DNA from: a virus
Direction: 5' to 3' (one strand)
Virus record (IMG/VR): IMGVR_UViG_3300049491_000467
Span: 1-24,843 of that record
DNA: 24,843 nt
The notes under the pieces were generated by a model. It was not told where the DNA came from and made no database searches. It was given only the letters and a program-made list of their open reading frames with translations. This document shows, piece by piece, positions 1 through 5,727 of the stretch; the stretch's first letter is position 1; the number at the start of each line of letters is the position of its first letter. A program made the translations under genes and the position numbers.

Positions 1-93
1 GATATTCAGCTTAGGGCAATATAGTGGAATAAGGGCATTTAATTGTTTTGGCATTTGATTAGGGCTTGCCTGGATTAATTGTGGTCGGCCCGG

Positions 94-221
94 TTTAATT
101 AGGGCTGTCCTGGTTTAATTAGGGCCGTCATTGTCTAGGGGGATTTAATTAGGGTCTGCTTTGCCTTCATTTATTCGTGATGTGCCCTAGGGGAGGGTTT
201 AATTAGAGTCTGCTTTGCCTG
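94..221. repeat. TTTAATTAGGG direct repeats
   Basis: The motif TTTAATTAGGG starts at 94, 114 and 144, and a variant TTTAATTAGAG starts at 198. The last two copies also share the following bases, GTCTGCTTTGCCT. Diverged copies (ATTAGGG, ATTAATTG) precede the array from position 57. Spacing is irregular (20, 30 and 54 bp), so this is a dispersed direct-repeat cluster rather than a strict tandem array. Confidence 0.7.
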
Positions 222-298
222 CCACTCCCTTGCAGGAGGGTGCAGCTTACACACAACCAACAATAAAGAAAATGCTAAAACAATAATTAAAGAAAATG

Positions 299-508
299 CA
301 CAGGCCAACATGATTAATGATTAGGGTTAACAGACAGGCTTAATTAATATATAACAAACATAATTAATTGGTATGGTTAACGCGTATGGTTAACAGATCA
401 GGGTATGATTAACCTTATTAATTAACCCTACCATGGGCTGATGTAGCTTAGGCATTGGTTAACCTTAATCATTAACCTTGCTATGCAGCACAGGCCAACA
501 TGATTAAT
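299..508. repeat. 21-bp direct repeat pair
   Basis: The same 21 bases (starting GCACAGGCCAAC and ending ATGATTAAT) occur at 299-319 and 488-508, separated by TTAACC-type elements. Both copies run into a further TTAACC or GGTTAA motif, which suggests that a larger unit was once duplicated. Confidence 0.75.
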
Positions 509-714
509 AGATATGGTTAATGACCATTAACCTTTCACACCTCATTAGGGTCAAGGCATGTGGTTAATGAACATAGTTAATTGTTTTCGAGTCAGGCAAG
601 AGGTGTTAACCTTAATCATTAACCTTAACAATGACTTAGCATTAAAGAGTTGTTAACCTTAATCATTAACCTTGCCAATTGATTAATGCTAAGTCATTGT
701 TAACCTTGATCATT
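373..714. repeat. Cluster of TTAACC elements
   Basis: A 22-base unit, GTTAACC-TTAATCA-TTAACCTT, is present in full at 605-626 and 652-673, as the core of 458-479, and in degenerate form from 699. Each unit is itself a quasi-palindrome (GGTTAA...TTAACC). In the opposite orientation, ATGGTTAA occurs at 373-380, 386-393 and 513-520. The TTAACC core matches the TTAACCAT element found before downstream transcription units, so the cluster may be a multi-site binding region for the same protein. That link is inference. Confidence 0.7.
625..703. repeat. 21-bp perfect inverted repeat
   Basis: The left arm at 625-645 (TTAACAATGAC followed by TTAGCATTAA) is perfectly complementary to the right arm at 683-703. 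The 37-bp spacer carries a complete 22-base TTAACC unit at 652-673, and other copies flank the structure on each side. On DNA it could extrude as a cruciform or bind a symmetric complex; as RNA it would be a long stem-loop. There is no T-tract, so a simple intrinsic terminator is unlikely. Confidence 0.8.
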
Positions 715-723
715 AGCCCTACT

Positions 724-767
724 CCCCCACTACCAAAACCCCTAAAATTTTAGGCGGGGGGTGGGGG
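724..767. other. Nested G/C-rich inverted repeat
   Basis: CCCCCAC at 724-730 pairs with GTGGGGG at 761-767, and the centre is a 14-bp perfect palindrome, CCTAAAATTTTAGG, at 741-754. The element separates the TTAACC cluster from the AT-rich tandem repeats. It could end transcription or mark an origin boundary; nothing in the sequence decides between these. Confidence 0.6.
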
Positions 768-793
768 TCTCCCCCCATGGCTAGAGCCCACTA

Positions 794-877
794 ATTATTG
801 ATTTAAAAATTTAATTCCAAAATTATTGATTTAAAAATTTAATTCCAAAATTATTGATTTAAAAATTTAATTCCAAA
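794..877. repeat. Three perfect 28-bp AT-rich tandem repeats
   Basis: A 28-bp unit starting ATTATTGATTTAAAAATTT and ending AATTCCAAA is repeated three times without a mismatch at 794-821, 822-849 and 850-877, and a diverged fragment follows. Such iterated, nearly pure A/T units often form the DNA-unwinding part of a replication origin; that role is inferred only from composition and context. Confidence 0.85.
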
Positions 878-991
878 ATAATTATTTTTCAAAAAAAAGC
901 CCAAAAATATTGATTTTTCACAGGAAAAGCTGAAAATTCACGGTATTTACTGCATTTTCATAAAAAAGAGACACAAAACCCTGGAAACTCC

Positions 992-1080
992 CCGGCGCCA
1001 TAGCTTATAAACACCCCGCTCGGGACAATTAAAGGGATTCACCGGTGCCATAGCCTATAAGCACCCCGCTCGGGATGATT
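992..1080. repeat. Duplicated 39-bp element
   Basis: Positions 992-1030 and 1042-1080 are the same 39-base element with five substitutions and a 50-bp period. Each reads CCGG(C/T)GCCATAGC(T/C)TATAA followed by (A/G)CACCCCGCTCGGGA. Both contain TATAA, which could be a -10 box, but no good -35 sits at the right distance. The function is unknown. Confidence 0.7.
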
Positions 1081-1113
1081 TGGCCGATCTGCTGGCCGAT
1101 CTGCTGGCCGATC
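1081..1113. repeat. 12-bp tandem repeat TGGCCGATCTGC
   Basis: TGGCCGATCTGC is repeated at 1081-1092 and 1093-1104, with a partial third copy to 1113. A 27-codon frame starting at ATG 1075 reads through it (WPIC repeats), but it lacks a good ribosome binding site and is not called as a gene. Confidence 0.6.
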
Positions 1114-1154
1114 TTCGCTCAGAATCCGCGGAATCTGCGACCGGAGCCCGGGCA

Positions 1155-1206
1155 TTAACCATAGGGAGCATGATTCCTTGATAAGCACGGCTGGCCGGGG
1201 TAGGGT
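1155..1206 (+). promoter_or_regulatory. TTAACCAT-associated promoter for the 1288 gene
   Basis: TTAACCAT (1155-1162) is followed after 8 bp by TGATTCCTTGATA (1171-1183). The last six bases, TTGATA (1178-1183), can serve as -35, with TAGGGT (1201-1206) as -10 after a 17-bp spacer. The whole arrangement recurs with identical spacing at 1805, which supports a real composite promoter. Confidence 0.6.
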
Positions 1207-1287
1207 GCCGACGTGCGGTGAAAAACGGGCACAATCGCCGCATCATGTGCAGCGAGTTTCGCAAGGATTCAGAATGAGGAGACGCAC

Positions 1288-1800
1288 ATGATCACAACTT
1301 TGCAGCAGCTCACCGGGCTTAGTGTGTCCACGGAAGCTTTGAAAGACAACTGTATCAGAATGGCGGCGGAGCTGGGTGACGACAACGACAGAGTGCTAAG
1401 GGTGGTTGTGGCGGCGGATAGGCAGATGAAGATTTATGTCGATAGCCTGTCGTATGCCAAAGAGAATCTGACGGACCCGAGAAAGATGGCCCTGCTCTTT
1501 GGCCTGGGTACGTCGAGAAGGAACAGGATCGAGCAGACCTTGCAGAAGATGAGCGGGGCACAGGTGCTGGCGGCGGCAAAGCTGGCCGAGGCTAGCGAGG
1601 ACGGGATTCTTGCTGCTGCGGTGATCTTACACAATGACGCACTGAAGTCAGACATCAGCCCCTTCAATTCCTCTGTTCTGGCAGAGGTGGTTTTCAGGGA
1701 CGGGTGCGAGTCTGCTGAGATGTTTATCAGCTACATCGAAAAAGATGCTGCGGAGATATCGGCTTTGCTGACACTTCTTCAGGGCCTCACCAAGGCATAA
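1288..1800 (+). CDS. Hypothetical 170-residue helical protein
   Basis: This is the first gene after the repeat region. The ATG at 1288 follows an AGGAG ribosome binding site about 7 bp upstream (1275-1279), and the promoter-like element at 1155-1206 lies before it. The protein is acidic to neutral, rich in Ala, Leu, Glu and Lys, and looks almost wholly alpha-helical, with no membrane segment, cysteine cluster or recognisable catalytic motif. I do not recognise the family. The gene stands alone: the next promoter-like element begins directly after its stop codon. A small soluble early protein is the most that can be inferred from its place next to the control region. Confidence 0.8.
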   Translation: MITTLQQLTGLSVSTEALKDNCIRMAAELGDDNDRVLRVVVAADRQMKIYVDSLSYAKENLTDPRKMALLFGLGTSRRNRIEQTLQKMSGAQVLAAAKLAEASEDGILAAAVILHNDALKSDISPFNSSVLAEVVFRDGCESAEMFISYIEKDAAEISALLTLLQGLTKA

Positions 1801-1804
1801 GACG

Positions 1805-1856
1805 TTAACCATGAGTGATATGATTCCTTGATATTTTACGCCGGATGATATAGGTT
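1805..1856 (+). promoter_or_regulatory. TTAACCAT-associated promoter for the 1864 operon
   Basis: TTAACCAT (1805-1812), 8 bp, then TGATTCCTTGATA (1821-1833), exactly as at 1155. TTGATA (1828-1833) and TAGGTT (1851-1856) form -35 and -10 boxes with a 17-bp spacer. Transcription would start at about 1863-1864, that is at the A of the following ATG. Confidence 0.65.
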
Positions 1857-1863
1857 CCAGATC

Positions 1864-2076
1864 ATGTCAGAGCAAACGCCCCACACCCTATATACAACCG
1901 AAGACTTTGCGGAAGAGTACAACGGCGAGCCCTATTATGGGAATCCGATGCTGGATCGCAACGGAGAGGTTGTCTTGGCTTTATGCAAGGTGTGCGGACA
2001 GGCCGAGGGCGAGTTGCAGACCTATTGCCCGGGGCCGAACTGGCGGAAACAGGAGAGAGTGGATGAAATATTTTAA
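1864..2076 (+). CDS. Hypothetical 70-residue protein, possible zinc knuckle
   Basis: A short acidic protein with the pattern CKVCG (residues 41-45) and a further Cys about ten residues later (TYCPG). This could be part of a metal site, but a fourth ligand is not evident. There is no ribosome binding site before ATG 1864; the predicted start of transcription coincides with the ATG, so a leaderless message is plausible. Its end overlaps the next gene by 14 bp. Family and function are not recognised. An opposite-strand frame covers the same DNA but has no translation signals. Confidence 0.65.
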   Translation: MSEQTPHTLYTTEDFAEEYNGEPYYGNPMLDRNGEVVLALCKVCGQAEGELQTYCPGPNWRKQERVDEIF

Positions 2077-2461
2077 AGAGCTTGCGACCGGTGAGGAGTT
2101 CCGGTTCTGGCGGGATGGAGTCACTTATGTCAGAACAGCCGGTGACCGGTACTTCTGCCTTGATCGTGAGTCTCTTAGCGTTATCGAAACAGATGCCTGC
2201 CAGCGGGTATTCACGAAGGGCATCCAGACTGTTAGTGTGTGGGAGGGCGCTGCGGATTTTCGTGAGCTGGAGATCGGTGAAGAGTTCAAGTTTGCCGCCG
2301 AAGGATATGATACCGTGTGGACCAAGGTCAGGGTGCCCCAAGGCACCGAGGCCACTCACTGGGCACATGCCGTGAACTCTGATTGGAACTTGACGGCGCC
2401 CATACATCCCGATACCGCCGTCAAGACCGGAACGGCCAAGACAGTCGAGGTTTGGGAATGA
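2063..2461 (+). CDS. Hypothetical protein with two copies of a small phage domain
   Basis: The 132-residue protein starts at ATG 2063, behind AGGAG at 2051-2055; the open frame extends further upstream, but only this start has a ribosome binding site. Two related halves are visible. The first begins FKELATGEEFRFWRDGVTYVRT and the second (from about residue 65) FRELEIGEEFKFAAEGYDTVWTK. Each has the pattern F-x-E-L-x-x-G-E-E-F-x-F, then a Tyr or aromatic/Val-Thr strand, and a short strand at the end. Similar F..L..GE.F.F modules are common in small phage proteins of unknown role. The stop overlaps the next start (ATGA). Confidence 0.8.
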   Translation: MKYFKELATGEEFRFWRDGVTYVRTAGDRYFCLDRESLSVIETDACQRVFTKGIQTVSVWEGAADFRELEIGEEFKFAAEGYDTVWTKVRVPQGTEATHWAHAVNSDWNLTAPIHPDTAVKTGTAKTVEVWE

Positions 2462-2532
2462 AAAAATTCAACAGACCAGCGAGGGGGCCCTTGCAAGGAA
2501 ACGCCCGAGGCACGTTTCTCGCGGATGCGTGA
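2458..2532 (+). CDS. Possible 24-residue peptide linking two genes
   Basis: ATG 2458 overlaps the stop of the previous gene in an ATGA arrangement, and the frame runs MKKFNRPARG... to a TGA at 2530-2532, overlapping the next ATG (2525) by 8 bp. The overlap at both ends is like that of its real neighbours, and the next gene has no clear ribosome binding site, so this may be a translated coupling peptide. It is basic and has no recognisable function. Short length makes chance possible. Confidence 0.4.
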   Translation: MKKFNRPARGPLQGNARGTFLADA

Positions 2533-2737
2533 CTGGATCAGGGGACAGCTCGCGGTTGAGGGCCCGTTCGTCCCCTTCGTTCTGACAGATGGTGTGCGAT
2601 ACAACCTGCGCAACGGATACGTTACGTCGCCTATGAGGGACGGGACCGCCCTCGTCAACGGACGGGAGTATTCCTGGGATGCGGATGGCGAGTGCAAGTT
2701 TGATGCGGGTTATGAGATAGTAGGAGTTTGCGAATGA
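2525..2737 (+). CDS. Hypothetical 70-residue protein
   Basis: A small protein of probable beta structure. Its middle (VPFVLTDGVRYNLRNGYVTSP and WDADGECKFDAGYEIVGV) alternates hydrophobic strands and turns, somewhat like the F..L..GE.F.F modules of the gene before it, but the similarity is too weak to call homology. ATG 2525 is the only in-frame start; no Shine-Dalgarno site is evident, so translation probably depends on ribosomes arriving from upstream. Its stop overlaps the next start (ATGA at 2734). Confidence 0.7.
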   Translation: MRDWIRGQLAVEGPFVPFVLTDGVRYNLRNGYVTSPMRDGTALVNGREYSWDADGECKFDAGYEIVGVCE

Positions 2738-2958
2738 AGTTCAAATGCGGATTGACTCGTGAGGAGATGGATGCGCGTGACCAGAGGGATGCAGCCAGGC
2801 TGGAGGCCCGTAAGAAGTGGCACCCTTTTTATGCTATCCTGCCCCGGGAGGTCTCGCCGGGAGAGTGCGTGGCGTTTGCGTGGATAGAGAGGCGGAGGGT
2901 TGACCGCAACGTGCGTATGCTGGGCGATCCCTTTTGGGAGTGGGAGTACCGGGCATGA
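2734..2958 (+). CDS. Hypothetical protein, IERRRV family copy 1
   Basis: A 74-residue basic protein. The start is ATG 2734, 7-8 bp after AGGAG (2722-2726) and overlapping the preceding TGA. The C-terminal half contains KWHPFYAILPRE, then V-A-F-x-W-IERRRV-x-x-N, then W-E-W-E-Y-R-A. This order is repeated in the following gene, so the two are tandem paralogues. The N-terminal part (REEMDARDQRDAARLEARK) is a charged helix found only in this copy. No known domain is recognised. The stop overlaps the next start (ATGA). Confidence 0.8.
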   Translation: MKFKCGLTREEMDARDQRDAARLEARKKWHPFYAILPREVSPGECVAFAWIERRRVDRNVRMLGDPFWEWEYRA

Positions 2959-3140
2959 AATTATTTTTTCCTAAATCCAAACCTCGGGACATCGAGGAGT
3001 GGCATGCTCTTTACCCGATATGGCCCCGCCGTATTGGGGACCATCTCGTATTTTTTGAGAAAATAGAACGTCGCCGGGTGGTTGTAAACGAAGGTAACTG
3101 GGGTGGTGGGTACGAATATGTTTGGGAGTATCGCTTTTGA
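2955..3140 (+). CDS. Hypothetical protein, IERRRV family copy 2
   Basis: A 61-residue protein starting at ATG 2955 inside the ATGA overlap; an upstream in-frame TTG at 2934 is less likely. It matches its neighbour through EWHALYPIWPRR, then V-F-F-x-K-IERRRV-x-x-N, then Y-V-W-E-Y-R-F, but lacks the N-terminal charged helix. Conserved aromatic residues and the IERRRV block suggest a small folded beta domain. It is the last gene of the 1864 operon; a spacer of about 150 bp with a TTAACCAT element follows. Confidence 0.8.
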   Translation: MKLFFPKSKPRDIEEWHALYPIWPRRIGDHLVFFEKIERRRVVVNEGNWGGGYEYVWEYRF

Positions 3141-3228
3141 CCAAGCTCACCCCGCTGACAAGAAGTTGGAGAGTTATTGATCCGTACACGGAAAATATTT
3201 CAAAAAAAAAGATTTCAAGCCGCCGCCG

Positions 3229-3274
3229 TTAACCATTCGGTCGAGTTTTTCTTGTAGTGCGATTAGTTTTATGA
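3229..3274 (+). promoter_or_regulatory. TTAACCAT element with TTG-type -35
   Basis: TTAACCAT (3229-3236) is followed 23 bp from its first base by TTGTAG (3252-3257), the same phase as at 1155, 1805 and 4149. A matching -10 box is not clear (the region 3265-3274 is TTTTATGA-like), so promoter strength is uncertain. The next gene starts at 3288. Confidence 0.45.
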
Positions 3275-3287
3275 GAAGGAGCGGGGT

Positions 3288-3587
3288 ATGAAAAAGTTCT
3301 CAAAGGCCAATCCGCTTCGGGTCATAGTTTTTCGGGAATCCAAAATGTGGGTGGCTCAGGGGCTTGAGTACGATGTGGGCGCCCAAGGCTTCAGCTTAAA
3401 AGAACTTATTGACAGGCTCAAGTTCACATATGATCTTGAAGAGACATTGGGTTTTGTGGCGATGAGCGTGACGCCCAAGCGCTTTTACGATATGTGGGAT
3501 AATAGCGTCGGTCATCTTCTTCTCAGAAGCTCAACCCATCCAGAGATTTCTTTTGCCATGACCGGGCAGGACGGATATGGGCAGTGA
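3288..3587 (+). CDS. HicB-like small protein
   Basis: A 99-residue protein with a strong AAGGAG ribosome binding site at 3276-3281. The N-terminal half, RVIVFRESKMWVAQGLEYDVGAQG then the helix SLKELIDRLKFTY, fits the beta-beta-alpha pattern of HicB/DUF1902-type partial RNase H folds (established pattern: strand, E-x-x-x-W-x-A-x-x-L-E-x-D, strand, Leu-rich helix). Phages carry many solitary members of this group. No HicA-like toxin is next to it, so a toxin-antitoxin role is not supported. Its TGA overlaps a GTG (GTGA at 3584) that could start the next frame. Confidence 0.7.
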   Translation: MKKFSKANPLRVIVFRESKMWVAQGLEYDVGAQGFSLKELIDRLKFTYDLEETLGFVAMSVTPKRFYDMWDNSVGHLLLRSSTHPEISFAMTGQDGYGQ

Positions 3588-3706
3588 CGGTCAGTCCTTG
3601 GTACCGCGCAGCATACGAAGGGAGGGGCTTGGCTAACTGGGTTGAGCACGTCCCTCTGGGTGACGGGACATCCAGTTTTAAAAAAAAAATAAAAGAAGGA
3701 GACAAC

Positions 3707-4141
3707 ATGAGCGAAGAAATTGCACTTAAAAAAGTCGAGGCTTGGAGGACCAGTTTTGGGGACCTCTACGAGAAAAGAGAGCTCGCCATCAAGGAGGAGC
3801 TCCGGAATATCCTGGAGCCGGTGACCCTTAGTGGGAAGCCTGCTGTCGAGTGGTTGATGGAGAAAAGGGCGAGGGCGGTACCCTTGCTCCAGATGCTGGA
3901 TGAGTCACCCCGGACGGATGACGAGCCGGAGGACACTTATAAGGCAGGGGAGACGCTCTACCCGATGTATAGGTCACCGGGCAGCATATTGCAGTATTTC
4001 AGGAGTCCAGACAGAACATTGATCAGCAGGTTCTTCATGTGGGATGGCACACCACAGGGGAGGGATTACTGGAAAGCTCTTGAGAGTGGCGAAACTCTGA
4101 TGACCGCAGAGGACTATAAGTATCTAGCCAGTCTGCTGTAG
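3707..4141 (+). CDS. Hypothetical 144-residue acidic protein
   Basis: The start chosen is ATG 3707, preceded by AGAAGGAGA (3694-3702), the best ribosome binding site in this part of the window. The frame stays open back to GTG 3584, which overlaps the previous stop; the extra 41 residues (including WYRAAYEGRGLANWVEH) look protein-like, so a longer form cannot be excluded. From 3707 the protein begins with long charged helices (EEIALKKVEAWRTSF..LYEKRELAIKEELRNIL) and ends with YWKALESGETLMTAEDYKYLASLL. No domain is recognised. It ends a two-gene unit before the 4149 promoter. Confidence 0.75.
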   Translation: MSEEIALKKVEAWRTSFGDLYEKRELAIKEELRNILEPVTLSGKPAVEWLMEKRARAVPLLQMLDESPRTDDEPEDTYKAGETLYPMYRSPGSILQYFRSPDRTLISRFFMWDGTPQGRDYWKALESGETLMTAEDYKYLASLL

Positions 4142-4148
4142 TCCCCGA

Positions 4149-4200
4149 TTAACCATCCCGAAAACGTGCTATTGACTTTTTGACCGGCGAGGAATATAGC
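4149..4200 (+). promoter_or_regulatory. Strong TTAACCAT-associated promoter
   Basis: TTGACT (4172-4177) and TATAGC (4195-4200) are separated by 17 bp and form the best sigma70-type promoter in the early block. TTAACCAT (4149-4156) starts 23 bp before the -35. The promoter faces the operon 4246-5960. Confidence 0.7.
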
Positions 4201-4245
4201 CCGCGCGAAGGCACTTCTGCTTAATGCGGATATGGGCAAAAAAGT

Positions 4246-4398
4246 ATGGCCGATGTTCTTATGGTTGTGTGGGGGTTAACAGAGCGCTCTGGGGCCATGG
4301 CCTGCCAGGTGGTCACGGAAAAGCAGTGCGAAGCAGTCAGAGATCAATTGAAAAAAACTAATAAAGTAGAGTGTATTCCCTTGAAAGAACCCGCATGA
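4246..4398 (+). CDS. Hypothetical 50-residue protein
   Basis: ATG 4246 opens a 50-codon frame beginning MADVLMVVWGL and containing MACQVVTEKQCEAVRDQL, then a terminal block with KVECIP. It ends in an ATGA overlap with the next gene. The pattern (hydrophobic strand, Gln-rich strand, Cys in a helix, C-terminal V-x-C-I-P) recalls small phage proteins with a ..C....L......CIP arrangement; the three cysteines may matter. Its ribosome binding site is weak. The overlap with the next gene and the sensible composition make it likely to be real. It is the first gene after the promoter at 4172. Confidence 0.65.
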   Translation: MADVLMVVWGLTERSGAMACQVVTEKQCEAVRDQLKKTNKVECIPLKEPA

Positions 4399-4904
4399 AC
4401 CGATCTGGAATAGTGAACGTGATACCGAGTATGCAAACGATGCGCCGGTGGGAGAAGCGTCGGGAGCAATATCTGATATCTCCGGTTGGCCGCTGGGGTA
4501 GGAAATGGCCCGGCTTGCAGACCCTGGTTTTTCGGATGGCTGTAAATCTCGGCATGGTCAGTAACCATCGGGAAGCTTTCGATTCAGTTGAAGTGGTCCG
4601 GCTCGATATAAACGAGACGGAGGTGAGGAGCAAGGTTCTGGCAGCCGCAGAGCCCTATCTCGATATGGACATGGACCCGAATGACCTGATCTGCATCATG
4701 GGGCCGGAGAACTTTGCGGATACGGCGCGTAAGTGGACTCAGGCTGAGATGGTCATGGCCAGTCACCCATATCGTGTCGAGATGCAGGTCTCAGAAAGGG
4801 GACAGTACCCTAGACAGACAAAGGCCGTTCTTCTTGACATACCAGTTGTGGTCTCTCCGTATGTGAAGGGTCTTGTCGTTTTGCCAAGGAGTCATTTTCA
4901 GTGA
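4395..4904 (+). CDS. Hypothetical 169-residue protein
   Basis: The start is ATG 4395, coupled to the preceding stop (ATGA); a GTG at 4371 in frame is less likely because the upstream gene covers it. The N-terminus is very basic (MRRWEKRREQY..VGRWGRKWPG), and the C-terminal two thirds contain alternating strands and helices (EVVRLDINETEVRSKVL; DLICIMGPENFADTARKW; AVLLDIPVVVSPYVKGLVVLP). The family is not recognised. A nucleic-acid-binding N-terminus is possible from charge alone. The stop overlaps GTG 4901. Confidence 0.75.
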   Translation: MNRSGIVNVIPSMQTMRRWEKRREQYLISPVGRWGRKWPGLQTLVFRMAVNLGMVSNHREAFDSVEVVRLDINETEVRSKVLAAAEPYLDMDMDPNDLICIMGPENFADTARKWTQAEMVMASHPYRVEMQVSERGQYPRQTKAVLLDIPVVVSPYVKGLVVLPRSHFQ

Positions 4905-5251
4905 GGGCGCCTACCGATAAACGGGACAGTCCCTGGATGATGAACCAGATAAACGAGTTGCCAGCCGGTGGGCTTCTTTTGATCAGGTTTTCTTCCGACC
5001 GGGAGGCGGTCTTGCGGGTATTGAAAAAGCGCAACAGGGGGGACGTTCGTGTAGAAACAATAGCGACCGCGCTGAGCGACTGTCTGAGAGGAGTGGCCTT
5101 CACAGGAGTTTGCGTAGACTATTTTTCAAACGTCAGTGCCACGGAGATGAAAGAGTTAAGGGAAAAAGTCCGCACCACGGACCCCTCCCAGGGCATGCTC
5201 GTTTACTATGACGCGAACTTCTATCGCCCAACCAAGTTTACGGAGATATGA
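4901..5251 (+). CDS. Hypothetical 116-residue protein
   Basis: GTG 4901 overlaps the previous stop (GTGA) and lies behind AAGGAG (4887-4892), which supports this unusual start codon. The protein has an alpha/beta pattern: GGLLLIRFSSDREAVLRVLKKRNRG (strand then helix), VETIATALSDCLRGVAFTGVCVDYF, and a C-terminal strand MLVYYDANF. No catalytic motif is evident and I do not recognise the family. It sits in the middle of the overlapping operon that begins at 4246. Confidence 0.75.
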   Translation: MRAPTDKRDSPWMMNQINELPAGGLLLIRFSSDREAVLRVLKKRNRGDVRVETIATALSDCLRGVAFTGVCVDYFSNVSATEMKELREKVRTTDPSQGMLVYYDANFYRPTKFTEI

Positions 5252-5252
5252 A

Positions 5253-5420
5253 ATGGAATCGGATGACCTTAGATGCACCAGCGATGACATGGACTCTCTT
5301 CACGACATCGTACACAAGAGACGTAAGGGGGCGGGGGAGGTCCGAGTCCCTGTGGAGATTCTGAACAAACTTTTATTTGACCACGCGGACGCGCTGACTC
5401 TGCTTAAGAGGCCCCGATGA
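5253..5420 (+). CDS. Hypothetical 55-residue protein
   Basis: Starts at ATG 5253 with GGAG at 5242-5245, 1 bp after the previous stop. The C-terminal part VRVPVEILNKLLFDHADALTLLKRP resembles short phage regulatory-type proteins that carry a V-P-x-E-x-L-x-x-L-x-D-H-x-A helix pair; the function of these is unknown to me. A competing +1 frame from ATG 5248 gives only about 38 residues of poor composition and is not favoured. The stop overlaps the next start (ATGA at 5417). Confidence 0.7.
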   Translation: MESDDLRCTSDDMDSLHDIVHKRRKGAGEVRVPVEILNKLLFDHADALTLLKRPR

Positions 5421-5509
5421 CCCCGCACCTTTCAGCAGAAGGAGTTGCGTACTTGGCGTTGGCTGTTGTTCTTTTTTGGTTTGTTTTTTGTGTGAGGCCC
5501 CCTAGATGA
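5417..5509 (+). CDS. 30-residue single-pass membrane peptide
   Basis: ATG 5417 overlaps the preceding stop, and the TGA at 5507-5509 overlaps the next ATG (5506), so the frame is locked at both ends by ATGA junctions. The product MTPHLSAEGVAYLALAVVLFWF... is one hydrophobic segment (about residues 10-25) closed by RPPR. An N-out/C-in inner-membrane peptide is likely by the positive-inside rule. Comparable tiny membrane proteins occur often in phage early operons, with mostly unknown roles. Confidence 0.7.
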   Translation: MTPHLSAEGVAYLALAVVLFWFVFCVRPPR

Positions 5510-5727
5510 TATACGAAAACCGAGTAGATGGAAAATACTGGAACCGGTGGAAGGATGTGTACAGGTATCATGCCAAGACTCCTGCCGGAGGCCCGAGTCC
5601 TGAAGACGTTCACAGCTCTACAGGATTCCTTAGAGTGACTCTCGACGGGGTTCCATACTGGGGGTTCACCCGGGAGGAGGAGAGAGATGCGTTTGTCCAG
5701 ACCTATGGTGCGGAGATAGTTTTATGA
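5506..5727 (+). CDS. Hypothetical 73-residue protein
   Basis: Starts in the ATGA overlap at 5506 and ends in another at 5724. The protein is aromatic-rich (YWNRWKDVYRYHAKTP; GVPYWGFTREEERDAFVQTYG) and appears soluble, with a beta strand region in the middle (GFLRVTLDGVPYW) and a charged C-terminal helix. No known family is recognised. It is translated between two membrane proteins and could be their soluble partner, but only the operon position suggests that. Confidence 0.7.
   Translation: MIYENRVDGKYWNRWKDVYRYHAKTPAGGPSPEDVHSSTGFLRVTLDGVPYWGFTREEERDAFVQTYGAEIVL

Larger units (their letters stand above)
1..1287. other. AT-rich non-coding repeat region (candidate origin/control region)
   Basis: No reading frame in this stretch has a convincing start, ribosome binding site and protein-like composition. 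It is clearly more AT-rich than the rest of the window up to about position 980 and is filled with several unrelated repeat families, listed separately. Reiterated short motifs, a long inverted repeat and AT-rich tandem repeats together are typical of phage replication origins or of early control regions, but no dnaA box, primase site or cos site was recognised. A replication role is inference; the repeats are seen directly. Confidence 0.6.

Noticed and set aside
794-877. CRISPR-like direct repeats
   Set aside because: 28-bp units are contiguous with no spacers and are nearly pure A/T.
1075-1158. 27-codon frame reading through WPIC repeats
   Set aside because: No convincing ribosome binding site, and the composition comes directly from the 12-bp DNA repeat.
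1862-2407. A 181-codon minus-strand frame
   Set aside because: It lacks translation signals and covers two + strand genes that have a promoter, a ribosome binding site and coupled starts.
3288-3587. Toxin-antitoxin module
   Set aside because: The HicB-like protein has no adjacent HicA-like toxin; phages carry many solitary members of this fold.
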